A DNA stretch of 64,000 nt from Vibrio hippocampi (GTDB taxonomy: Bacteria > Pseudomonadota > Gammaproteobacteria > Enterobacterales > Vibrionaceae): the NCBI RefSeq assembly GCF_921292975.1, contig NZ_CAKLCM010000002.1:186001-250000 (forward strand). The letters run 5' to 3'. Below the pieces are notes generated by a model. It was not told the DNA's origin. It searched no databases and was given only the letters and a program-made list of their open reading frames with translations. Of the stretch, positions 27,201 through 37,019 are shown in pieces. Each line of letters begins with the position of its first letter. Position 1 is the stretch's first letter. Both the position numbers and the translations under genes were made by a program.

Positions 27201-28337
27201 TTAATGTACTGCAAGAGGTTGAGATTCAAGAATCGGTTTAATTTTGGCTTGCTGGCAGCGTAGTGCATGAACACAATGACCGTCTAACTTGCCAAGCGCC
27301 ACCATCTTCTCAAGTTCGAGTAAAGCGTGAATTAAAGACCAAGACTCGCAATAGTGTCGATCACTGGTCAAAGCATCAAAAATATTCGCCACTGTGACGA
27401 TGCGAGCAGCAATAGGTATTTGTTCATGTTTTAATCGATTAGGTAAGCCTGAGCCATCAAGATATTCATGGTGATGCTGAATGATGCTGTGCAGGAGGTC
27501 ATGGCAAGCGTATTGATTGTCGTCTATTTGCTGAGCCAATTGATTGACTAAGTTTAATCCTTGCTGAACGCGTCCCGACACTAAAATGCGATCATCCCAA
27601 TCTTGATGCCAGATAGAGCTTTGATTTGTGCTCAACGCCGAAAACTTACCGATATCGTGCAGTGTCGCAAAATGGGTAATATGGTCGATGTATTCATCAG
27701 AGAGTTGATAGATATCGCCTAATCGCTCCGCGATTAATCCAGAGTAGAGCCCAACACGTTGTGCATGTGAACGGCTATCTTTATCCTGTTCAAGCGTGGT
27801 TTGGCGCATGGACTGACCCAGTTCGGTCATTGACTTGATGTAACCACGTTCTTGAATCACGGAATTAAGGATGGCTTTGGTAGAGTGACGTAGATCATCA
27901 ACACTCGACTTATCGAAAAACTGCTTACTATTAGCATCGATAAAGAGTATCCCTTCAAGTTGACCATCATGCAGGATTGGGTAGGTCAATGAGGACGCAT
28001 AGCCTTGCTCAATAAGCCAATTTTGGTGAGAAGATGGCGTTTGATATCCAGATTGTAGGTCATTGATAACACGCGCTTTTCGTCTGCATACATATTTGCC
28101 CAGCGAAGATTTTGAGCTAATCGGCGCACTATATCGAAGCAGAGGTTTACCTTGAAGCGTGCTATCGGCAAATGTTTTTAACTCTTGAGTATCGGCGTCG
28201 TATAGGGCGACCGCGATTCGAACAACATCAGGAGCTTGAGATACAATGTCGTGATGCACCTGCTTTAGCGTATTGCTGACAGAGATGATTTTGGGTTGGG
28301 TTGTATACCCTTGGGTATTGGTCATTTCCTTTTTCAT
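27201..28337 (-). CDS. GAF-HD phosphohydrolase (HD-GYP-like, GLP variant)
   Basis: A 378-residue soluble protein. Residues about 20-165 form a GAF-like sensor domain and residues about 185-340 an HD domain. The metal residues are visible: H191, the pair H227-D228 in TLHDIGKF, and HHHE at 288-291. The HD-GYP hallmark is altered to DGSGLP (294-299), so GYP is replaced by GLP. HD-GYP enzymes hydrolyse cyclic di-GMP; with this change, activity and substrate are uncertain. The ATG at 28337 has GGAGGGG 8 bases upstream; a TTG at 28352 would add five residues. Monocistronic. Confidence 0.82.
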   Translation of the reverse strand: MKKEMTNTQGYTTQPKIISVSNTLKQVHHDIVSQAPDVVRIAVALYDADTQELKTFADSTLQGKPLLRYSAPISSKSSLGKYVCRRKARVINDLQSGYQTPSSHQNWLIEQGYASSLTYPILHDGQLEGILFIDANSKQFFDKSSVDDLRHSTKAILNSVIQERGYIKSMTELGQSMRQTTLEQDKDSRSHAQRVGLYSGLIAERLGDIYQLSDEYIDHITHFATLHDIGKFSALSTNQSSIWHQDWDDRILVSGRVQQGLNLVNQLAQQIDDNQYACHDLLHSIIQHHHEYLDGSGLPNRLKHEQIPIAARIVTVANIFDALTSDRHYCESWSLIHALLELEKMVALGKLDGHCVHALRCQQAKIKPILESQPLAVH

Positions 28338-28514
28338 CGCTTTCCCCTCCAACTGATTGCGTTCGAAGCACAGTGGTCATGTCTTTATGCGCTTATCGAT
28401 AGGACAAGTGGCAAATGTGACAATGCAGGGGCATTAAGACACCCCTACATTTAGTCTAAGATCTGAGTTAGCGATAAACTAGGTGAGAACGTATTAATCG
28501 AGGCATTGTTTGAT

Positions 28515-29717
28515 TTAGATTAAGTTTTGAACAATGGGCGTTGCCAGCCCAGCCAGAGCAAACAAAGCGACTAACCAAACAATCGGCAGTTTGAATTGCT
28601 TTAGCAGTAAAGCCCCAATCAACACCCAAGCTAGGTCAAGTGGCACAGTGATTGCGCTGGTAAAGACCGGCTGATACAAGGCACTGATCAATAGACCAAC
28701 CACTGCAGCGTTAACCCCTTTTAATGCACCAGCGATTTTAGGCAGGCTTGCCAACTGCTGCCAATTCTTCAATACCGCTATCAACAAAAGGAAGCCGGGA
28801 ATAAACACGCCTAGCGTTGCAATTAAAGCGCCTGCAATTGGAGAGCTTGGCAGCAACTGGTAGCCAATATAAGTCGCGAAAGTAAACATGGGACCCGGTA
28901 CAGCCTGTGCGGCAGCATAACCCGTTAAGAAACTATCTTGGCTCAGTTGATCACCCACAATATTTTGCAGCAAGGGTAGAACAACATGACCACCACCGAA
29001 TACCAGGCTGCCAGCTTGATAGAAATCTGAGAATAACTGAACTTGAGATGACCATTGACCAACCAACGGTAGTCCAAACAACAGCAACAAAAAGAGTGCC
29101 AGTGGCGTTATTGATACTTGTTTTATTGAGAAGTTTTGCGGTTCAACGGGCTTAGTGTTGCTCAGGCAGTAGCCGCCAATTAAGGCCGCGATGACTAACA
29201 CGCTCACCTGAGTGGCGAGTGTTGGCAGTAAAAGTAAGGCAACAGCAGTAGCAATCGCAACCGAGATGGTGAGTTTTTGTTGGCAAAAACTGTTGTACAT
29301 ACCAAGAATCGCGTCTGCCACAACGACAACGGCAAGCAGTTTTAAGCCATGAATCACATGCTGAAAATATGAGGCATCTGTCAGTTGGCTACTCACGATA
29401 GCTAAAACTAACATCAGGATCACCGAGGGTAGAGTAAAGCCAAGAAAAGCAGCAATACCACCAGTTAATCCTCCTTTTTGATAGCCAATCCCAAAGCCTA
29501 CCTGACTTGAGCCGGGACCGGGTAAAAACTGGCTGAGAGCAACCAGTTGACCGTATTCTTCATCGGTCAGCCATTGCCTTTTTTCAATAAAAGCATGGCG
29601 AAAATAGCCAATATGAGCCGCGGGACCACCAAAGCTCACCCAGCCCAAGCTGAAGAAAATCTTAAAAATAGAGAAAAATGAGACCTTGTGATTCGCCTGT
29701 TGAGATAATGATGTCAC
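28515..29717 (-). CDS. chrA: ChrA-family chromate transporter
   Basis: A 400-residue inner-membrane protein made of two homologous CHR halves. Each half carries the family motif: LGWVSFGGPAAHIGYFR near residues 24-40 with FLPGPGSSQVGFGIGY, and the second-half counterpart SLVFGGGHVVLPLL with AQAVPGPMFTFATYIGY. About ten to twelve transmembrane segments. ChrA proteins export chromate, probably by proton antiport; the natural role in a marine vibrio may be with other oxyanions such as sulfate. It is divergent from the LysR-type regulator next door, which is a likely controller. Confidence 0.9.
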   Translation of the reverse strand: MTSLSQQANHKVSFFSIFKIFFSLGWVSFGGPAAHIGYFRHAFIEKRQWLTDEEYGQLVALSQFLPGPGSSQVGFGIGYQKGGLTGGIAAFLGFTLPSVILMLVLAIVSSQLTDASYFQHVIHGLKLLAVVVVADAILGMYNSFCQQKLTISVAIATAVALLLLPTLATQVSVLVIAALIGGYCLSNTKPVEPQNFSIKQVSITPLALFLLLLFGLPLVGQWSSQVQLFSDFYQAGSLVFGGGHVVLPLLQNIVGDQLSQDSFLTGYAAAQAVPGPMFTFATYIGYQLLPSSPIAGALIATLGVFIPGFLLLIAVLKNWQQLASLPKIAGALKGVNAAVVGLLISALYQPVFTSAITVPLDLAWVLIGALLLKQFKLPIVWLVALFALAGLATPIVQNLI

Positions 29718-29806
29718 TGTACTGCCTGTAAAAAGAAGATCTTGAATTAGCTTAGAGAATAGAATGTGCGATACAATGATTCAAATTAATAGTCTACATA
29801 GTAACT

Positions 29807-30748
29807 ATGAGTGAAATAAATACAGGTGCAGTGGATTGGCGTAAAGTGGACCTCAACCTTTTGACGATGTTTTACCGGCTCTACCAAACCCGCAGCGTTT
29901 CTCTAGCCGCAGAAAAATCATTTGTCAGTCAATCGGCTATGAGCCATAGCTTAGCCAAACTTCGTGTTATATGCAGTGATCCTCTATTTGAGAGGAAAGG
30001 GCATCAGATGCAGCCTACGCAAAAGGCGAATGAATTGTTTCCGGTGGTGGAACAGATATTAAATTTGGTTGAAACCAATCTCTTGTCTGGTGGTGAATTT
30101 CATCCGGAAGTGTACCAAGGAGCGATTAGAATTGGGCTTACGGATTATGCCGAGTTCATCTTTGCCCCTAGCATTTACGATGCGATAGTGTCGCAAGCGC
30201 CTTGCGCCAAGATCAGCTTTGTTAATGTTAATCGACACAACTATCAAGCGGTTGATGATCGGCAGAGCCTAGATGTGATTATTGGCAGCATTGCACCGTT
30301 GCCGGATAACTATCAGTCACAAACGCTGTACACAGAAAAGCATGTCTGCATTTATGATCCTAGGTTTGTGCGCTTTGAACATCTTGGCATTGAACAGTTT
30401 ATTGATACCCCTCACTGCCTAGTCAGTCCTGATGGTCAGTTCCGTAGTAAGGTAGACGAGTACCTAGATTCTATTGGGCAAAAGCGCAATGTTGCAGCGG
30501 TATCAGGTCACTTTCTAACGATTGGTCAACTGGTTCAGGGCAGAAAGTTACTTGCTATCGTACCGGAAAAAATGGCGCAAATAAGTGCAATGCAGTCTAA
30601 TGTAAAGACAGTGTCTACTCCCGTTCCAGTACCCGACTTTGATATCTCGATGATATGGAAAAAGCAGCGCCATGATTTAGATAGGGTGCAGTGGTTGAGA
30701 CAATTGCTGTATGAAGCGATTATTACTCAGGTGTCAGCGAACCCTTGA
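29807..30748 (+). CDS. LysR-type transcriptional regulator
   Basis: A 313-residue LysR regulator. The winged helix-turn-helix is at residues 15-75 (DLNLLTMFYRLYQTRSVSLAAEKSFVSQSAMSHSLAKLR, split over the helices), followed by an effector-binding domain. The substrate region resembles the NodD/LinR-like subgroup that often regulates a divergent neighbour. Here that neighbour is chrA, 89 bases away; nnrS lies downstream on the same strand. The ligand is unknown. The frame contains a tandem duplication at its stop codon (30744-30775). Confidence 0.85.
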   Translation: MSEINTGAVDWRKVDLNLLTMFYRLYQTRSVSLAAEKSFVSQSAMSHSLAKLRVICSDPLFERKGHQMQPTQKANELFPVVEQILNLVETNLLSGGEFHPEVYQGAIRIGLTDYAEFIFAPSIYDAIVSQAPCAKISFVNVNRHNYQAVDDRQSLDVIIGSIAPLPDNYQSQTLYTEKHVCIYDPRFVRFEHLGIEQFIDTPHCLVSPDGQFRSKVDEYLDSIGQKRNVAAVSGHFLTIGQLVQGRKLLAIVPEKMAQISAMQSNVKTVSTPVPVPDFDISMIWKKQRHDLDRVQWLRQLLYEAIITQVSANP

Positions 30749-30775
30749 TAATGAGTAAACTTGATAACAAGTGAA
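30744..30775. repeat. Imperfect 16-bp tandem duplication
   Basis: CTTGATAATGAGTAAA (30744-30759) and CTTGATAACAAGTGAA (30760-30775), about 13 of 16 identical. Copy 1 contains the LysR stop codon. Confidence 0.55.
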
Positions 30776-30826
30776 TAAGAATAAAGCGATAAGACGACTG
30801 CGTGTTTTACACCATGGACTCAACCT

Positions 30827-32011
30827 ATGATTAATATTACCGACAATAAAGTCGAGCAAGCCATCCCACCGTGGTTGCGCCTTGGCTTTCGTCCCTTTTT
30901 CCTGCTTGGTGCTATCTATGCCATTGTTTCTATAGCGGTGTGGGCATATCTTTTCCAGCGTGGTCAACCCGAGGCTCTACAGGTTCCGTCGCTGTGGTGG
31001 CATGGGCATGAAATGCTCTTTGGTTTCGCCATGGCGATTGTGGCGGGTTTTGTGTTAACCGCAGTACAAAACTGGACCGGGCAAGCAGGTACAAAACACC
31101 ATAGATTATTTGCACTGGTGCTGCTCTGGCTTATTCCAAGAGTGTTATTTTGGCTGCCGATACCGATTTGGGTCGCAGCCCTTGTTGAGACGCTATTTCT
31201 TGTTGCGCTCGCTTATGAAGTGGGAAGTCGAGTGGTAAAGGCGAAAGGGTGGCGTAATCTCTTTTTTGTACCTCTATTCTTGGCGGCCATGATTGCGAAT
31301 GCTTTAAGCTATACCGCATTGACTGGAATCATTGCAGTCAGCGCCAGCGCGATCTGGCAAGCGATGTTGTGGTGGTTTGCACTGTTGCTTTCAGTGATGG
31401 GTGGCAGGGTGATTCCTTTCTTTTCGGCAAAGCGATTTAACTTCACCAAGCCACAGCCACTGAAATGGTTAGAGTGGGCGGCAAACCTCCCCTTGATGGC
31501 GCTATTCCTACTGAGTTTTAGTCACGTCTGGATGACGAAATACGGATCAACATTGATGCTGGTTGCAGGGGTATTTCAGCTCTGGCGTTGGTGTCGTTGG
31601 TTGCCTTGGAAAACGATCTCAGAGCCTTTGGTTTGGTCTTTGATGCTCAGTTATGTGTGTTTGCCATTGAGTCTACTGGCTCGAGGTCTGGTTGACGATG
31701 CGCTGGCTTCTCATACCTTGCTGCATCTGTTCGCGGTCGGTGCGTTAGGGGGATTGATTCTGGCTATGATTTCTCGGGTTACGATGGGGCATACCGGTCG
31801 AGCTATTTATGAGGGACCCAACATGAGCCTTGCGTTTATCGCGATCATCTTAGCGGCAGTGGTCCGTGGATTCGCAGCAGTGTTTTGGCCTCAGCATTTA
31901 TTTATTCTGATTGATATCAGTGCGACGCTTTGGGTGTTTGCGTTTGCCATGTTCTGCTTAAAATTCGGTTATATGTTGGTGTCCCCAAGAGTTGATGGGC
32001 ATCCTGGTTAA
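30827..32011 (+). CDS. nnrS: NnrS-family membrane protein
   Basis: A 394-residue protein with about twelve transmembrane helices. Family marks are RLGFRPFFLLGAIYA near residue 21, the WHGHEMLFGFAMAIVAGFVLTAVQNWTG-type region (conserved histidines), GGRVIPFF, and the LLHLFAVGALGGLILAMISRVTMGHTGR segment. NnrS is a haem- and copper-containing membrane protein that helps cells resist nitric oxide and nitrosative stress in V. cholerae and other bacteria. No NsrR-type site was recognised by eye upstream. It lies downstream of the LysR gene (78-base gap) and could be co-transcribed with it. Confidence 0.9.
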   Translation: MINITDNKVEQAIPPWLRLGFRPFFLLGAIYAIVSIAVWAYLFQRGQPEALQVPSLWWHGHEMLFGFAMAIVAGFVLTAVQNWTGQAGTKHHRLFALVLLWLIPRVLFWLPIPIWVAALVETLFLVALAYEVGSRVVKAKGWRNLFFVPLFLAAMIANALSYTALTGIIAVSASAIWQAMLWWFALLLSVMGGRVIPFFSAKRFNFTKPQPLKWLEWAANLPLMALFLLSFSHVWMTKYGSTLMLVAGVFQLWRWCRWLPWKTISEPLVWSLMLSYVCLPLSLLARGLVDDALASHTLLHLFAVGALGGLILAMISRVTMGHTGRAIYEGPNMSLAFIAIILAAVVRGFAAVFWPQHLFILIDISATLWVFAFAMFCLKFGYMLVSPRVDGHPG

Positions 32012-32042
32012 CGACAGAGCTTTAAGCAATAGAACGGTACAA

Positions 32043-32088
32043 AACTGAGTATTAAAAAAACAAAGCATTAAAAAACTGAGCATTAAAC
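32043..32088. repeat. Three ~15-bp tandem units
   Basis: AACTGAGTATTAAAA (32043-32057), AACAAAGCATTAAAA (32059-32073) and AACTGAGCATTAAAC (32074-32088). They lie between the nnrS stop and the bidirectional terminator. Confidence 0.75.
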
Positions 32089-32091
32089 AAC

Positions 32092-32119
32092 AAAAAGCCT
32101 AGCAAACGCTAGGCTTTTC
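32092..32119. terminator. Bidirectional terminator nnrS / asnB
   Basis: AAGCCTAGC-AAAC-GCTAGGCTT nine-base stem with A-run and T-run flanks, between convergent genes. Confidence 0.9.
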
Positions 32120-32139
32120 AATTTGAGTGTCAGATTCGA

Positions 32140-33807
32140 TTAATAAGCATCGTTGTGGACAGCTTGAACCGCACGACCTGAAGGGTCAACACAGTTTTGG
32201 AACGACTCGTCCCATTCAATTGCTTTCGCTGATGAACAAGCCACTGACGGACCACCCGGAACACACTTCGCCGCGGATTCTAGCGGGAATAACTCCTCAA
32301 AGATTTCGCGATATACATAACCTTCTTTGGTCGTTGGCGTGTTGTATGGGAAGCGGAATGCCGCAGTTTCCATCTGTTGCTCTGTTACTTTGCCTTCAGC
32401 CACTTCTTTTAATGTGTCGATCCAACTGTAGCCAACACCATCCGAGAACTGCTCTTTTTGGCGCCAAGCAATCGCTTCAGGTAGATAGTGTTCGAAACAT
32501 TCACGCAGGATATGCTTCTCCATTTTACCGTTACCACACATCTTGTCTTGTGGGTTCAAGCGCATCGCAACGTCAATGAATTCTTTGTCTAAGAATGGGA
32601 CACGACCTTCCACACCCCAAGCGGCAAGCGATTTGTTCGCGCGCGCACAGTCGAACATGTTTAGTGCAAGCAACTTACGAACGGTTTCCTCATGGAACTC
32701 TTGGGCGTTAGGCGCTTTGTGGAAGTAGAGGTAACCACCGAAAATTTCATCTGCCCCTTCACCTGACAGCACCATTTTGATGCCCATCGCTTTGATCTTA
32801 CGACCCATTAGGAACATTGGCGTTGAGGCGCGAATGGTCGTTACATCATAGGTTTCGATATGGTAAATAACGTCGCGAATAGCGTCCAAACCTTCTTGAA
32901 TGGTATAGGTCATCTCATGGTGAACAGTACCGATTTGGTCGGCAACTTCACGCGCCGCTTTAAGATCCGGAGCGCCTTCAAGACCAACAGCAAAAGAGTG
33001 TAATTGAGGCCACCAAGCGGCGGATTGCTCGTCATCTTCAATACGCATCGCAGCAAAACGCTTCGCTACGGCGGAAGTGATGGAAGAATCGAGACCACCT
33101 GAGAGAAGCACGCCGTAAGGAACGTCAGTCATTAGCTGGCGTTTTACCGCTGCTTCAAGCGCTTCGGTTAGCTCTTCTTTGCTGGTGCTGTTACCTTGAA
33201 CCGCAGCATACTCGTTCCAGTCGCGGATGTAATAACGCTGGGGTTCTACGTCGTTAGAGCCGTAGTAACAACCAGGAGGGAATTCACTGATAGTTTTACA
33301 AACTGGCACAAGTGCTTTCATTTCAGAAGCAACGTAATAGTTACCGTGCTCATCATAACCTTGGTATAGAGGGATGATACCGATGTGGTCACGACCGACG
33401 AGATACTCGTCTTTTTCTTCATCGTAAAGAACGAATGCAAAGATACCGTTCAGCTCTTCAAGCAGGGCTTCTGGACCTTTATCTTGGTATAGCGCTAGAA
33501 TCACTTCACAGTCAGAGTCGGTTTGAAACTCGTATTTACCCTCATAGCGTGCGCGGATCTCTTTATGGTTGTAGATCTCACCGTTAACCGCAAGGATGTG
33601 TTTTTTGTCTTGGCTGTAGAGTGGTTGGGCACCACTGTTTAAACCTACGATAGCAAGACGCTCGTGCGCCAAAATTGCTTTATCAGAAGAATAAATTCCT
33701 GACCAGTCGGGACCACGATGTCGCAGCTTTTTCGACATCTCAAGGGCAATCGGTCTAAGTGAGGCAGCATCACTTTTAATATCTAAAATGCCAAAGACAG
33801 AACACAT
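32140..33807 (-). CDS. asnB: Asparagine synthetase B (glutamine-hydrolysing)
   Basis: A 555-residue cytoplasmic enzyme that makes asparagine from aspartate, ATP and glutamine. The N-terminal glutaminase domain begins M-C-S-V-F-G, with C2 as nucleophile, and RHRGPD follows near residue 30. The C-terminal synthetase domain has the pyrophosphate loop LSGGLDSS (about residues 232-239) and SGEGADEIFGGY. Length and architecture match E. coli AsnB (554). The ribosome binding site AAGGAAG lies 5 bases before the ATG. Its own terminator is shared with nnrS. Confidence 0.97.
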   Translation of the reverse strand: MCSVFGILDIKSDAASLRPIALEMSKKLRHRGPDWSGIYSSDKAILAHERLAIVGLNSGAQPLYSQDKKHILAVNGEIYNHKEIRARYEGKYEFQTDSDCEVILALYQDKGPEALLEELNGIFAFVLYDEEKDEYLVGRDHIGIIPLYQGYDEHGNYYVASEMKALVPVCKTISEFPPGCYYGSNDVEPQRYYIRDWNEYAAVQGNSTSKEELTEALEAAVKRQLMTDVPYGVLLSGGLDSSITSAVAKRFAAMRIEDDEQSAAWWPQLHSFAVGLEGAPDLKAAREVADQIGTVHHEMTYTIQEGLDAIRDVIYHIETYDVTTIRASTPMFLMGRKIKAMGIKMVLSGEGADEIFGGYLYFHKAPNAQEFHEETVRKLLALNMFDCARANKSLAAWGVEGRVPFLDKEFIDVAMRLNPQDKMCGNGKMEKHILRECFEHYLPEAIAWRQKEQFSDGVGYSWIDTLKEVAEGKVTEQQMETAAFRFPYNTPTTKEGYVYREIFEELFPLESAAKCVPGGPSVACSSAKAIEWDESFQNCVDPSGRAVQAVHNDAY

Positions 33808-34030
33808 ACAACTTCCTTATTATTTTTGAGTCACATTTTTGTTCCGTTCAATGTGCCATTTGCTCAAAAAAAAACAACCCAAATCAATCAAAATGATGAC
33901 AAAAAGTGCGCTGCGGTGAATTTTATTTAATGTAATTTGATTTTAATTAAATAATTTCTAATTGGTGTTTAGTATGTGTTCAATTTCTCGATTTTGACGC
34001 TGTTTTGCTAACGAAATCAAGCCGGTCACT

Positions 34031-35626
34031 TTAGCGTGACACGGTGTCCTTAAGCTGCGGTTGTAATTTATCACAGACGTTGCGTGCAAAGCCGCTCCCC
34101 GCTTCGCTGTAGATATTGAAGGAGGCATCGACGCCTAATTCATCAAGCTCTTGCAGCTGATCTGCATAGGCAGCAATGGCGGCAACCTGCCCATTAAAAG
34201 AGGTTTGATTCAGCAGTGACAGTGCGGTCTGATTACCTAAATGATTAGGCATGGCGAGCAACACCAGTTTTACTTGCGCGGTATTGAGGATCCGCTCCCA
34301 AAAGTCCGGGTCGGTCGCATCGCCGGTAATCACGTTTCGACCTTGTTCACGATGATGCAAAGCGGCATCTTCACGCACCTCAACCCCTAAACTGACCTTG
34401 CCATATCTTTGATGTATTTCATCGTATGCCCCGGTGCCAATACGACCCATACCGAGGATAAGCACTTGAGCTTCACCCGGATGAATAAATTGGTCCTTTA
34501 GGTTCACTTTTTCTTCAGCATGCTCTTTTAACCACTTAGAGCTGCGACGGTAGAGATCATGAGCCACGCGGTTTATTGGCGCGGAGATGACAAAGGAGAG
34601 AGACACGGCAACGGCAAGCGCCACGAGTAGGTCGCCAGACAGCCAGCCAAGTTTATAGGCCAGTCCGCCAACAATGAGACCAAATTCGCTAAAGTTAAAC
34701 AGGGTCAAAGAGGCGAGCAAACTGGTGCGTACTCGGAACTTAAAGGCATTAATGATTAAGAAATAGAGCGCGCCTTTGAGTGGCAACAGGATTAATAGCA
34801 GTATGCCAAGAATAATCCCTTCAACGGTGGTTTGAACGGCTAAGCCTATGTTGAGGAAGAAGCAGACTAAGAATAATTCTTTAAGATTAAACAGTGACTT
34901 AGAAAGCTCGGAAGCCTTGCTATGAGAAGCAAGCAGCATACCGAGAATCAGCGCGCCTAAATCCGGCTTCATCCCCACGAGTTCAAACAACCCAGCACCT
35001 GCGACTAACGCGAAGAATATGCCACTTAACACCAGCATTTCACCGTGACCCGCTTTATCCAATATCTTGCCCATCAGTGGACGCAATAACGGTAGAGCAA
35101 AGAGGGCGATGGCATACCAGTGTGGCAGTTTGCCAGTCGAGGCGGTAAGAAAGATCACCGCAAAGACATCCTGCATGACCAAGATACCGATGGCTAAACT
35201 GCCATAGGTGGCGTTTAAATCCCCCTTTTCTTGCAGAGTTTTCACGGCAAATACGGTACTTGAGAATGAAAGGGCGAAACCAAGCAATAGCATTTGTCCC
35301 CAATCCATTCCAGCAAGGTTGCTGATCCCTAACGTCTTCAAACCCACTAAAATTATCGTAAACAGTGAGGTCGATAACAAGTTGTGAATGGTGGCACTCG
35401 CCCAGATATCTTTGGATAATAACGTGCGGATATCGAGTTTAAGACCAATGGTGAACAGTAACAGCGTGACACCCAGATCGGCAAAAGTGACCAGTTTCTC
35501 TGTGGATTGGTAGCCAAACTGACTAAGGGCAAAACCTGCGATGAGAAAACCGACTAGCGGCGGAAGCTGGCATTTAATAGCAATAAAGCCAGCGATAAAA
35601 GCAACGGTGATTAGAATAAGTTCCAT
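34031..35626 (-). CDS. CPA2-family cation:proton antiporter with TrkA-N domain
   Basis: A 531-residue Kef-like antiporter. Residues 1-380 form the Na+/H+ exchanger domain with about 12 transmembrane segments, starting directly in the membrane (MELILITVAFIAGFIAIK). Residues about 395-525 form a cytosolic RCK/TrkA-N domain with the nucleotide-binding motif VLILGMGRIGTGAYDEI. The architecture resembles YbaL/KefB-type potassium efflux systems, but the N-domain lacks the length of E. coli KefB (601) and no KefG/KefF partner is adjacent. Ion specificity is not evident. A palindrome, GTCACGCTAAAGTGAC, spans its stop codon. Confidence 0.85.
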   Translation of the reverse strand: MELILITVAFIAGFIAIKCQLPPLVGFLIAGFALSQFGYQSTEKLVTFADLGVTLLLFTIGLKLDIRTLLSKDIWASATIHNLLSTSLFTIILVGLKTLGISNLAGMDWGQMLLLGFALSFSSTVFAVKTLQEKGDLNATYGSLAIGILVMQDVFAVIFLTASTGKLPHWYAIALFALPLLRPLMGKILDKAGHGEMLVLSGIFFALVAGAGLFELVGMKPDLGALILGMLLASHSKASELSKSLFNLKELFLVCFFLNIGLAVQTTVEGIILGILLLILLPLKGALYFLIINAFKFRVRTSLLASLTLFNFSEFGLIVGGLAYKLGWLSGDLLVALAVAVSLSFVISAPINRVAHDLYRRSSKWLKEHAEEKVNLKDQFIHPGEAQVLILGMGRIGTGAYDEIHQRYGKVSLGVEVREDAALHHREQGRNVITGDATDPDFWERILNTAQVKLVLLAMPNHLGNQTALSLLNQTSFNGQVAAIAAYADQLQELDELGVDASFNIYSEAGSGFARNVCDKLQPQLKDTVSR

Positions 35627-35802
35627 AGTATTTCTAAATAAGTTATGAGCCGTTTGCTACCTGACTTGAGTCCTTGCTTATTCAAGTCGCGAGAGGTTGA
35701 AAGCGAATCTCTAATTTGATGGTTAGAGATTGAATACCTGTGATAAAACGATAGCAAAACCCCATTGTAACCAAGTTACTCAAGTGATTTCACTATCGAG
35801 GC

Positions 35803-37017
35803 TCAAACTTCCAGTAGTTTTTGTAACAAAACGCCATTAAGCATCGCTCGCTTTATCATGGCGAATGCGCCGAGTGTGGGCTGTTTGTCGAGCTGTGAGG
35901 CGACAATCGGCAAATTGGTGTGGAAAGTGGTAAGCGATTGGTTCTCCACATTGCGACGTATCGCAGGGAACAAAATCTCGTGTGCTTCAGTGATGTCGCC
36001 AGCGATGACGATCTTTTGTGGATTAAACAAATTAACGGTGATTGCAATCACTTTACCCAGTTGGTCGCCAACCTTAACAATGCTCTGCTTCGCCAATTCG
36101 TCACCATTCAGGGCGTGCTCACAGACATCATCAATGCCAATATCCATTAATTCGGCTAACGAAGAGCTGTAACCTTGCTGGATCAGTTGCTCAATACGCT
36201 TGAGAATAGCGGGGTTTGAAGCGACAGTTTCTAGACAGCCAAAATTGCCGCATTGGCATTGAGTACCCAGAGGGTCGATCTGAATATGACCTATCTCCCC
36301 AACATTATGGTTGCTGCCCAAGAACACTTGCCCATTAACGATAATACCCGCCCCTGTTCCTTGATGGACGCTGACTAGAATAGAGTCTTGGCAGTCTTGA
36401 CTAGCGCCAAAATAGTGTTCCGCGAGGGCGAGTCCACGAGTGTAGTTGCCCACAAAGCATGAAACAGAAAATGTTTCATTGATGATATTGGATAACTCCA
36501 GTTTATTGATATCAATATTGGGCATATAAGAGACCACACCGGTGATCGGATCGATGAGTCCTGATAGGGTAATGCCAATAGCAATAAGCTGGTCGATTCT
36601 ATTTTGATGATTGGAGAGAAAGCGTTTGATGTGAGCGACTAATCCATCGATCAGTTCACTCTCGCTTTGATATGCAAAATGATGATGTTCGTTAGCGATA
36701 AGCTTAGCGCCCAGATCGTAAACCGACAGTTGAATATCATCCCTGCCCACACGGATGGCAATCGAGTGGAAGGACTCCACCGAAGTCGTTAAGGAAATGG
36801 CTCGGCGACCGCCGGTTGAGGCTTGCTGAGCCACTTCTTTGACGAGACCTTGTTCAAGAAGTTGGCGGGTGATTTTGGTAACGCTGGCCGGCGCAAGTTG
36901 ACTGACATCGGCGATTTGGATGCGTGATATCGGACCGTGTTGGTCAATAAGTCGATATACTGCTGCGCCATTCAGTTGCTTAACTAAGTCTACGTTACCT
37001 ATCTGTCCGCCATTCAT
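35803..37017 (-). CDS. nagC: NagC, ROK-family repressor of amino-sugar genes
   Basis: A 404-residue transcription factor: N-terminal winged helix-turn-helix (about residues 15-75, ADVSQLAPASVTKITRQLLEQG) and a ROK sugar-binding domain. The zinc-binding motif CQCGNFGCLE (about residues 258-267) is complete, and the ligand-contact EIGHI lies just before it. In relatives, GlcNAc-6-phosphate binding releases the protein from DNA. The start is 2 bases past the nagA stop, so the two are co-translated, as in E. coli nagBAC. It probably autoregulates and controls nagE through the divergent region at 38157-38581. Confidence 0.93.
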   Translation of the reverse strand: MNGGQIGNVDLVKQLNGAAVYRLIDQHGPISRIQIADVSQLAPASVTKITRQLLEQGLVKEVAQQASTGGRRAISLTTSVESFHSIAIRVGRDDIQLSVYDLGAKLIANEHHHFAYQSESELIDGLVAHIKRFLSNHQNRIDQLIAIGITLSGLIDPITGVVSYMPNIDINKLELSNIINETFSVSCFVGNYTRGLALAEHYFGASQDCQDSILVSVHQGTGAGIIVNGQVFLGSNHNVGEIGHIQIDPLGTQCQCGNFGCLETVASNPAILKRIEQLIQQGYSSSLAELMDIGIDDVCEHALNGDELAKQSIVKVGDQLGKVIAITVNLFNPQKIVIAGDITEAHEILFPAIRRNVENQSLTTFHTNLPIVASQLDKQPTLGAFAMIKRAMLNGVLLQKLLEV

Positions 37018-37019
37018 AT

